This document shows positions 12,872 through 18,747 of a stretch of DNA of 18,747 nt, one piece after another. This stretch comes from Deltaproteobacteria bacterium (lineage in GTDB: Bacteria > Desulfobacterota > Binatia > Binatales > Binataceae). Under the pieces are notes generated by a model. That model made no database searches, was not told where the DNA came from, and saw nothing but the letters and a program-made list of their open reading frames with translations. The stretch's first letter is position 1; each line of letters opens with the position of its first letter. The translations under genes were made by a program, and so were the position numbers. The stretch covers positions 1-18,747 of the forward strand of contig JAJZAG010000032.1 of assembly GCA_021799555.1 (NCBI GenBank), read 5' to 3'.

Positions 12872-14155
12872 TCAGCGGCGGAACAGCGCCGATTCGCCGA
12901 TCTCCAATCCCAGCGCGTAACGGCGCAGCCAGTCGAGTGCGACCTGCGAGGTGAGCAGCTTTATCCAGTCGCGCGTGCCGCGCATCTGGTAGCGGCGCGA
13001 GGCTTTTACGCCGTCGGAGTCAAGCGCGATACAGACAGTCCCGACCGGCTTGTCCGGCGTTCCACCATCGGGCCCGGCGATCCCTGAAGTCGCGATGGCG
13101 ACGTGTGCGCCGATCCGCTTGCGCGCGCCGCCGGCCATCTCGCGCACGCATTCCTCGCTCACCGCGCCGAATTTTTCGAGTGTCGCCGACTGCACGCCGA
13201 GCAAAGCCGCCTTGGCGTCGTTCGAATATGTCACGAGGTCGGCGAGCAGGTAGTTCGAGCTGCCGGGAACGTTGGTCAGTCGATGGCCGATCAGCCCGCC
13301 GGTGCATGACTCGGCGATTGCGAGCTTGAGTTTTTTTTCGACGAAGAGCCGCCCGACAACTTCTTCCATCGAGGCCTCGCCTTCGGCAAATAGGAACTGC
13401 GAGATTTTGCCGCGGACGCGCTCGGCCAGCTCTTCGAGTTTGCGATTGGCCTCGGCGGGTTTTCCTTCGACGGTCAGCCGCAGCGAGATTTGCGGAAAGC
13501 TCGCGCGCAGCCCGACCTTCGCCTCGCCGGGCTTGATCAATCCGGCGACAGCTTCGTCGAGAGCCGACTCGCTCATTCCGAACGTCTGAAAAATACGCAC
13601 GGCAAAGACCGTGTCCGTGCCCCTATTTTTCTGCAGCCACGGCACGACCCAGTTTTCCATCATCGGCTTCATCTCGCGCGGCACGCCCGGCAGCACGATC
13701 AATTGCGACTCGTGTCCATCGACGTTCATCGGCATCCGGAAGCCGGGCGCGGTGCCGAGTTCATTCGGGATTACCTCGGCCCCCTCAGGGAAGTCGGCTT
13801 GCTTGAGATTGTTCTCCGGCATCGGACGATTGATCGTCGCAAACATCCGCCGCATCTTGTCCACTGACGTCTGATCGCGAACCAGCTTCACGCCCGCAAT
13901 CCGCGCCACGGTTTCGGTCGTGAGGTCATCGACGGTCGGCCCGATTCCGCCGGTCGAAATAACCACGTCGGCCATCGCGATCGCCGTGCGCCACGCCCAT
14001 TCGAGGCGCTCGGGAACGTCGCCGACGGTAAGCACCGCAACAAGATCGATCCCGATCTCCGCGAGTTTGTCGGAAAGATAGTTCGCGTTGGTATCGACGA
14101 CCTTGCCGCTGGTGATTTCGTCGCCGGTGGAAAGAATAACAGCCCGTTTGATCAT
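12872..14155 (-). CDS. cinA: CinA family protein (competence/damage-inducible; NMN amidohydrolase)
   Basis: A 427-residue cytoplasmic protein with the two CinA domains. Residues 1-170 are a MoCF/MoaB-like domain: ILSTGDEITSGKVVDTNANY, STGGIGPTVDDLTTE and the VLPGVPREM loop. A linking domain (about 175-255) follows. Residues about 262-420 are the CinA C-terminal nicotinamide-nucleotide amidohydrolase domain, with LAIAESCTGGLIGHRLTNVP, YSNDAKAALLGV, GAVSEECVREMAGGAR and TSGIAGPDGGTPDKPVGTV, the full signature of the pyridine-nucleotide-cycle enzyme that deamidates NMN. The N-terminal domain hydrolyses ADP-ribose in other bacteria. ATG 14155 has an AGGAGG just upstream. It follows pgpA by 28 bp in an operon. 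Confidence 0.95.
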   Translation of the reverse strand: MIKRAVILSTGDEITSGKVVDTNANYLSDKLAEIGIDLVAVLTVGDVPERLEWAWRTAIAMADVVISTGGIGPTVDDLTTETVARIAGVKLVRDQTSVDKMRRMFATINRPMPENNLKQADFPEGAEVIPNELGTAPGFRMPMNVDGHESQLIVLPGVPREMKPMMENWVVPWLQKNRGTDTVFAVRIFQTFGMSESALDEAVAGLIKPGEAKVGLRASFPQISLRLTVEGKPAEANRKLEELAERVRGKISQFLFAEGEASMEEVVGRLFVEKKLKLAIAESCTGGLIGHRLTNVPGSSNYLLADLVTYSNDAKAALLGVQSATLEKFGAVSEECVREMAGGARKRIGAHVAIATSGIAGPDGGTPDKPVGTVCIALDSDGVKASRRYQMRGTRDWIKLLTSQVALDWLRRYALGLEIGESALFRR

Positions 14156-14183
14156 CGAGACCTCCTTGCCCGCAAGGCGTTTG

Positions 14184-14645
14184 TCAGAGCACGCGCCAGA
14201 GAATCTGCACAACTATGTTCGCATAGATCGCCGCCGCCAGATCGTCGAGCATCACGCCGCTTCCGCCGCCGAGTTTGCGATCGATCAGCCCGGCCGGGTA
14301 CGGCTTGACCACGTCGAAGACGCGGAACGCCACGAACCCCGCGAGCATCCACAACGGCGTCAGCGGGTTACCGAACATCGTCGCCACCATTCCCAATACT
14401 TCATCAAGGACGATCTTTGGACTGTCGTGCTCGTCGAAAATGATTTCCGCCCGCCCCGCGATCCAGCATCCCGCGACGAATGCGAACGCAAAAACCCCGA
14501 GTGCGATCGCGGGCGAATAGCCCCACAACGGACCGAAGCCGAACCACATCACGGCCAATCCCACGACCGATCCCGCGGTGCCGGGCGCGACCGGAGCGTA
14601 GCCGCTGTAAGCGCCGGTGGCGAGGAAGATTACGATCGAACGCAT
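14184..14645 (-). CDS. pgpA: Phosphatidylglycerophosphatase A
   Basis: A 153-residue inner-membrane enzyme that removes the terminal phosphate from phosphatidylglycerol phosphate, the last step of phosphatidylglycerol synthesis. Family motifs are all present: GYAPVAPGTAGSVVGL near the N-terminus, the conserved SPKIVLDEVLGM with the D-E-V-x-G core, AFRVFDVVKPYPAGLIDRKL, and GGGSGVMLDDLAAAIYANIV with the D-D metal-binding pair. Four hydrophobic segments are seen. A GTG directly precedes the ATG at 14645, so the start could be one codon earlier. The gene sits between the cytidylate-kinase-like gene (66-69 bp gap) and cinA (28 bp gap), all on the minus strand. Confidence 0.95.
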   Translation of the reverse strand: MRSIVIFLATGAYSGYAPVAPGTAGSVVGLAVMWFGFGPLWGYSPAIALGVFAFAFVAGCWIAGRAEIIFDEHDSPKIVLDEVLGMVATMFGNPLTPLWMLAGFVAFRVFDVVKPYPAGLIDRKLGGGSGVMLDDLAAAIYANIVVQILWRVL

Positions 14646-14714
14646 CACGGCTAGATTCGAGCTGCGAAGATAGCATGCTCGACTATCGCGCGACAGAAGA
14701 AACCCGCTTGCACT

Positions 14715-15533
14715 TCATTCAGTAAGCGGAATCGGCATCTCCTCGGTGGCAACTTCGACCGCACTAACGCCCTCGACCTGGCGGGCCACCTCGATCACCA
14801 TCGCGTCCCACGGCGCGACCAGCCCCGGACCCGCCAGCCGGATTGCGCCGCCGGCGCATTGCACCGCGATCTGCGCGTCGCGCACTTTGGGATGCGCCAG
14901 CAGCGCGGCGCGGACTTGAGCGGCAAGCGCAGCGTCGCGCAGCGATTCGCGCGCTTGTGGCGGCGCGGTCTCGTCCAGAATCCGCGCGCCTCCCGCGATC
15001 ATCGCGGCGACCGTATCGAGCGGATGCGCGGCGGAATTTACGACCAGATCGTAGAGGGCGGAATCCTCGATATCGACTCCGGTCAGAGATTGATTTCTCT
15101 CGCGCAATTCACGGTCATAATCGCGCACATATTTTTCCGCCGCGTGGGTTTCCATTTTGTCATCCGCGGCAACCTGCCTGACTCTGGCCGCGAACGGCGC
15201 GGTTACGCGAATCCGCATCGCGCATCCCGCGGCAGGAGCCTGATGCGCGAGGATTCGCCCCGCCGCAACGATTTTATCGGCGGCCAGCTCGCGCAGCATG
15301 ACCGCGCGCACGAACGCGAGATAGCGATGGCTGTCGGCTTTGCCGCGTTGCCAGAAATGCGGAGTGCGCAGATCGAACACCAGCAATTGATCGGCACTCA
15401 CGCCGTAGCGGCTCGCCGCCTCGGCTACGATTTCTTCTCCGGACACAAACCGGTAGCCAAGCCGCTCGGCGGTCAGCCGCCCAAGCTCGTTACCCCTGCT
15501 GCCAATCTGCTGACTGAGAACGATTACCGCCAT
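14715..15533 (-). CDS. Cytidylate kinase-like family protein with C-terminal BON-like domain
   Basis: A 272-residue cytoplasmic protein in two parts. The first about 190 residues resemble the cytidylate-kinase-like family: VIVLSQQIGSRGNELGRLTA with AERLGYRFVSGEEIV, then YLAFVRAVMLRELAADKIVA and AGRILAH, and a basic MRIRVTAPFAARVRQVA strand and lid region. The phosphate-binding loop is the atypical IGSRGNELG, without the G-K-[ST] of true kinases, as is usual for this family. The last about 70 residues (AALAAQVRAALLAHPKVRDA, then VQCAGGAIRLAGPGLVAPWD and a V-E-G-V-S-A-V end) look like a BON domain, which often binds phospholipid or osmotic signals. Kinase activity is not proven. The ATG at 15533 has GGGGAG upstream. 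It leads an operon into pgpA and cinA. Confidence 0.83.
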   Translation of the reverse strand: MAVIVLSQQIGSRGNELGRLTAERLGYRFVSGEEIVAEAASRYGVSADQLLVFDLRTPHFWQRGKADSHRYLAFVRAVMLRELAADKIVAAGRILAHQAPAAGCAMRIRVTAPFAARVRQVAADDKMETHAAEKYVRDYDRELRERNQSLTGVDIEDSALYDLVVNSAAHPLDTVAAMIAGGARILDETAPPQARESLRDAALAAQVRAALLAHPKVRDAQIAVQCAGGAIRLAGPGLVAPWDAMVIEVARQVEGVSAVEVATEEMPIPLTE

Positions 15534-15729
15534 CGTCGGCTCCCCAAGCGGTCGAAATTCCACCCGCAAGGCATCTTAGGGCGCGGTCCCGGCAACGGCA
15601 AACCGGCGCGATGGAATCCTTGCGCGGCGGCGGCTAGGATTTGCCTGCTTGAGACATCGTGATTGGACGCGGGCGCGACCTGCTTGGCGTGCCCTCAGCC
15701 GCCGAAATCCTCTCAGCACGGAGACCGAG

Positions 15730-16854
15730 ATGCCGAAAAAGATCGCGCGGCCGCGCTTGGCCGGCGCTGAAATCAGCCCTGAACCGGTTCGCGGCGACAT
15801 GACGGCCGCCGATCTGATCGACAGCGCTTTTCTGGCCTACAACGGACGCAAACTGCGCGAGGCGTGCCGCCTGTTTGCCGAGAAAATGCTCGAGGACGAC
15901 GTCTTCGTCGCGATGAGCGTGACCGGAGCGCTCACTCCGGCGGGACTCGGGATGTCGTGCCTGATCCCGCTCATCGAAAACGGGTTTGTCGACTGGATGG
16001 TTTCGACTGGCGCCAATCTCTATCACGACACTCACTTCGGTATCGGGCTCAAGATGTATCAGGGTTCGGCCGAGACTGACGATGTTGCCCTACGCAAGGC
16101 GGGCGTCGTGCGAATCTACGATATTTTCTTCGATTACCGCGTGCTGCTCTCGACCGACGCGTTCTTCCGTCAAATCGCGCGGCTCGACGAATTTCAACAT
16201 CCGATGAGCACGGCAGAGTTTCATTTCCGCGCCGGCCGTTACGTCGCTGAACGCGAGCGGATACTCAAACTCGAGCGCAAATCTCTGCTCGCGACCGCGC
16301 ATCGCTGCGCGATGCCGATCTACACGTCGTCACCTGGAGATTCCTCGATCGGAATGAACCTTGCGCTGCTCGAGGTCGAAGGCTACGCGCTTAGGCTCGA
16401 TCCGCTTGCCGACGTAAACGAAACCGCATCGATCGTTTACGCCGCCAAGCAGCTCGGGTGCAAGAGCGCGGTGTTCATACTGGGCGGCGGCTCCCCCAAG
16501 AATTTCGTGCTTCAGACCGAGCCGCAGATTCAGGAAGTGATGGGCGTTGCCGAAAAGGGGCACGACTACTTTCTGCAGATCACCGACGCGCGTCCCGACA
16601 CTGGCGGCCTCTCCGGCGCCACGCCGTCGGAAGCGGTGAGCTGGGGAAAAATCGATCCGAGCAAACTGCCCGATTCGGTCGTATGCTACGTCGATTCGAC
16701 GGTGGCACTCCCGCTGATAACCGCTTACGCGCTCGCGCGCCGCAGAGCGCGTAAACCGCGCCGGCTCTACGAGCGGCGCGCCGAGCTGATGGACACGCTG
16801 ACCAGCGCATACTCGAAGGTACGCAAAAAGCGGCTGGCCCGCGGCGAGTCTTGA
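15730..16854 (+). CDS. Deoxyhypusine synthase-like protein (polyamine biosynthesis)
   Basis: A 374-residue enzyme of the deoxyhypusine synthase family, an NAD-dependent aminobutyl transferase fold. MSVTGALTPAGLGMSCLIPL with IENGFVDWMVSTGANLYHDT forms the Rossmann-like core. ILGGGSPKNFVLQTEPQIQE and QITDARPDTGGLSGATPSEA form the active-site block, and SWGKI carries Lys307, equivalent to the catalytic lysine of the eukaryotic enzyme. Where the eukaryotic enzyme has the K-H-H of GGGVVKHH, this protein has K-N-F, typical of bacterial homologues. Bacteria have no eIF5A, so the likely role is a homospermidine-type or guanidino-polyamine synthesis rather than hypusine formation; the exact substrate is open. 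ATG 15730 has GGAG six bases upstream. The CysQ-type gene follows within two bases. Confidence 0.9.
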   Translation: MPKKIARPRLAGAEISPEPVRGDMTAADLIDSAFLAYNGRKLREACRLFAEKMLEDDVFVAMSVTGALTPAGLGMSCLIPLIENGFVDWMVSTGANLYHDTHFGIGLKMYQGSAETDDVALRKAGVVRIYDIFFDYRVLLSTDAFFRQIARLDEFQHPMSTAEFHFRAGRYVAERERILKLERKSLLATAHRCAMPIYTSSPGDSSIGMNLALLEVEGYALRLDPLADVNETASIVYAAKQLGCKSAVFILGGGSPKNFVLQTEPQIQEVMGVAEKGHDYFLQITDARPDTGGLSGATPSEAVSWGKIDPSKLPDSVVCYVDSTVALPLITAYALARRRARKPRRLYERRAELMDTLTSAYSKVRKKRLARGES

Positions 16855-16856
16855 AA

Positions 16857-17696
16857 ATGAAGCGCCGCTTGATTTCCGTGAAGGAACGCGCCACGCGCGC
16901 CGAGTTCTCGCGCGAGCTCGCACTCGCAAAAAAAGCCGCGCGCGCCGCCGGCGAAATCCTGCGCGGCTACTGGAAACGCGGCGGCTACACGATCGCATCC
17001 AAAGGCAAAGATAATCCCGTCACGCAGGCTGATCTCGAAGCCGATCGCGTGCTGAAGCATATGCTCGCCGAGCCGTTTCCGGATTACGGATGGCTCTCGG
17101 AAGAAACCGCCGACAGCGCCGATCGCCTGAAGCGGCGGCGCGTGTGGATAGTCGATCCGCTCGACGGCACCAAGGAATTTATCAACGGGGTGCCCGAATT
17201 CTGCGTCGCGATTGCGCTTATCGAAGACGGCGAACCGATTCTCGGCGTGACCTATAATCCGATTCGACGCGAGATGTTCTGGGGTGCGCGCGGTACCGGA
17301 TGCTATCTTAACACGCGCCGCGTGCGCGTCAGCCGCACGCGGATGCTGCATCGCGCCAAAGTTCTCGCCAGCCGCAGCGAAGCGGCGCGTGGCGAATGGC
17401 AGGTGTTCCACGGCCGCTTGCTCGTCAGCCCGACCGGCAGCGTCGCCTACAAGCTGGCGCTGGTCGCGGCGGGGATGGGCGACGCGACGTTCACGCGTTC
17501 GCCGAAGAGTGAATGGGATATCGCATCGGGCGCGGCGTTGGTTGCGATCGCGGGAGGAACGATCACCGACATTCGCGGACACAAGCTGCGTTTCAATAAT
17601 CGCAATGTGAAAGTCGAGGGACTGATCGCGGACAACACCACCCTGCACGCCCAGTTGCTGAAGGTCGCGCCGCATCCGCCGCTCGCGCGCCGGTAG
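16857..17696 (+). CDS. cysQ: Inositol monophosphatase family, CysQ-like 3'(2'),5'-bisphosphate nucleotidase
   Basis: A 279-residue magnesium-dependent phosphatase. The metal site is visible: the SEET motif at 81-84 (Glu82, Glu83), DPLDGTKEF at 100-108 with Asp100 and Asp103, and W220-D221 in SEWDIASGAALVAIAGG. The DPLDGTKEFI pattern followed by F-C-V-A-I-A-L-I is the CysQ subgroup rather than inositol monophosphatase, suggesting it removes the 3'-phosphate from PAP, a by-product of sulfate assimilation. Inositol or histidinol phosphate activity is an alternative. The ATG at 16857 begins two bases after the previous stop; a TTG at 16851 overlaps that stop and is also possible. It is co-transcribed with the deoxyhypusine-synthase-like gene and ends 16 bp from the convergent CoA-transferase gene. 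Confidence 0.88.
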   Translation: MKRRLISVKERATRAEFSRELALAKKAARAAGEILRGYWKRGGYTIASKGKDNPVTQADLEADRVLKHMLAEPFPDYGWLSEETADSADRLKRRRVWIVDPLDGTKEFINGVPEFCVAIALIEDGEPILGVTYNPIRREMFWGARGTGCYLNTRRVRVSRTRMLHRAKVLASRSEAARGEWQVFHGRLLVSPTGSVAYKLALVAAGMGDATFTRSPKSEWDIASGAALVAIAGGTITDIRGHKLRFNNRNVKVEGLIADNTTLHAQLLKVAPHPPLARR

Positions 17697-17712
17697 CAAG
17701 TGCGCGCGCCGC

Positions 17713-18747
17713 TCAGAAATTGTACATTCGCTTTGCTTCGGCGCGCAGTTCGGAACGGAAATCGGGATGCGCGATTGCGATCATCGCGTCCACGCGTTCG
17801 CGGATGCTCCCGCCCTTGAGCGTCGCGATCCCGTACTCGGTCACCACGTGATGCACGAAGCCGCGCGGCGCGGTGACCACGCTGGCCGGCGCGAGCGCCG
17901 GCACGATCCGCGAAACCCGTTCGCCATTCACAATCGAGCTCGAAGGCACGACGATTACCGTCTTGCCGCCGCCGAGGCACGCGCCGATTACGAACGCCGT
18001 CTGGCCGCCCGTGCCGGTGTACATCCGCGGGCCGATCGATTCGCTGTTGGCCTGTCCGGTCAAGTCCACCGCCATCGCGTTGTTGATCGCGATCAATCCT
18101 TCTTCGCGGGCGATGAGCCGGATGTCGTCGGTGAAATTGAAATCATATAGCTGAAAGCGCGGATTGCCATCGATATAGTCGAGCTCTTCGCGCGGCATCA
18201 GCGGCGCAAGTCCGCTTCCGACCACCAGGCCCGGGAACAGCTTCTTGTACTTTCCGGTCAACACGCCGTCGCGCACGAGTTGCGCGGTGTGCAGCGGAAT
18301 GATCTCGGTCTGCATTCCAAGATCCTGATGATTATGCAGATGCGGCATCAGTGCGCCGGACATCGAGCCTACGCCAACCTGGATCGTCGCGCGGTCGGGA
18401 ATCAGCTCGTGCGCGACCATCCCGCACGCCGAGTCGATAATCTTCCGCTCCTCGGCCGACGGAACCGGCAGCGCGATCTCCGGCAGTTCGACGGTGCGCT
18501 CGACGAAATAGTCAATCTCGGAGATATGCAGTTGATTGTCGCCGCCGATCCGGATGAAGTTTTCGTCGATCTCGGCGATTACCAACTTCGCGTTGCGCGC
18601 AAGAAGCTTCGACATGATATTAACTTCGCCGAAGTTGACGAAGCCGTTTGCGTCAGGCGGCGCGACGGTCAGGATATATACATTGAAGTCATCGAGCGCG
18701 GGCGGCAGATGCCCTTCGCGGTAATACTGAATCGGCGTAAAGTCGGC
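17713..18747 (-). CDS. Acetyl-CoA hydrolase/4-hydroxybutyrate CoA-transferase family protein, N-terminus missing
   Basis: The open frame runs unbroken to the window edge, so the 344 visible residues are a C-terminal portion; family members are about 430 or more, so roughly the first 90 residues lie outside. It starts within ADFTPIQYYREGHLPPALDD and continues ILTVAPPDANGFVNFGEVNI, the usual acetyl-CoA hydrolase/transferase N-terminal core. Later motifs are VGVGSMSGALMPHLHNHQDL with GMQTEII, GTGGQTAFVIGACLGGGKTV, SRIVPALAPASVVTAPRG and VVTEYGIATLKGGSIRERVD, ending AHPDFRSELRAEAKRMYNF, which match the C-terminal domain well. It moves CoA between short-chain acids such as acetate, butyrate or 4-hydroxybutyrate; the true acceptor is unclear. 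An ATG at 18615 is internal, not the start. Confidence 0.93.
   Translation of the reverse strand, partial: ADFTPIQYYREGHLPPALDDFNVYILTVAPPDANGFVNFGEVNIMSKLLARNAKLVIAEIDENFIRIGGDNQLHISEIDYFVERTVELPEIALPVPSAEERKIIDSACGMVAHELIPDRATIQVGVGSMSGALMPHLHNHQDLGMQTEIIPLHTAQLVRDGVLTGKYKKLFPGLVVGSGLAPLMPREELDYIDGNPRFQLYDFNFTDDIRLIAREEGLIAINNAMAVDLTGQANSESIGPRMYTGTGGQTAFVIGACLGGGKTVIVVPSSSIVNGERVSRIVPALAPASVVTAPRGFVHHVVTEYGIATLKGGSIRERVDAMIAIAHPDFRSELRAEAKRMYNF

Noticed and set aside
12838..12872. Inverted repeat AGCATCG/CGATGCT just after the cinA stop, as a terminator
   Set aside because: The loop is 21 bases and no T-run follows on the minus strand, so there is no terminator support.
15615..15641. AATCCT/AGGATT inverted repeat between the divergent kinase-like and synthase-like genes
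   Set aside because: Only six pairs with a 15-base loop and nothing else to support an operator or hairpin.
15730..16854. True hypusine formation by the deoxyhypusine-synthase-like protein
   Set aside because: Bacteria lack the eIF5A substrate, and the KHH of the eukaryotic active site is KNF here; a polyamine role fits better.
1..18747. CRISPR array, insertion sequence, prophage, tRNA or rRNA
   Set aside because: No regular repeat-spacer series, transposase or integrase sequence, CCA-ended cloverleaf or rRNA stretch was seen.

Overview
The window is GC-rich bacterial chromosome. It is densely packed with short operons that alternate strand, and many genes start with ATGA/GTGA overlaps. The mix of a DUF309 protein, a luciferase-like oxidoreductase, a TauE/SafE exporter with its DUF1634 partner, a deoxyhypusine-synthase-like enzyme and a sigma-54 two-component pair suits an uncultured Desulfobacterota/Candidatus Binatota-type proteobacterial relative. 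That placement is inference only: there is no rRNA or other decisive phylogenetic marker. I see no tRNA, rRNA, CRISPR array, insertion sequence or phage gene.

Layout. (A) Minus strand, 2299 down to 1: a secreted YbhB/PEBP-like protein, a membrane-anchored START-like protein, a DUF309 protein, the ribosome-assembly GTPase EngB, and the first 24 codons of a family 2 glycosyltransferase cut by the window edge. (B) Plus strand, 2582-4814: a small excisionase-type HTH protein, a TetR regulator and an LLM-class flavin-dependent oxidoreductase. (C) Minus strand, 7403 down to 4869: TauE/SafE exporter, DUF1634 membrane protein, SDR oxidoreductase and a DUF2141 exported protein, tightly coupled. (D) Plus strand, 7760-12396: a histidine kinase carrying a 2TM domain, its sigma-54-dependent response regulator, an isoprenylcysteine-methyltransferase-like membrane protein, a PspA/IM30-family coiled-coil protein and a small cysteine-rich lipoprotein candidate.

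(E) Minus strand, 12799 down to 12415: a decayed HicBA toxin-antitoxin locus. HicB lacks its central motif and HicA lacks its catalytic histidine. (F) Minus strand, 15533 down to 12872: a cytidylate-kinase-like protein fused to a BON-like domain, PgpA and CinA. (G) Plus strand, 15730-17696: a deoxyhypusine-synthase-like enzyme and a CysQ-type phosphatase. (H) Minus strand, 18747 down to 17713: an acetyl-CoA hydrolase/4-hydroxybutyrate CoA-transferase family protein, truncated at its N-terminus by the window end.

The best candidate for a little-described system is block D. It reads as a signalling cassette in which a three-helix membrane kinase and a sigma-54 activator are co-encoded with PspA and two other membrane or envelope proteins, suggesting envelope-stress sensing. 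The regulatory link is inferred from gene order and has not been tested.
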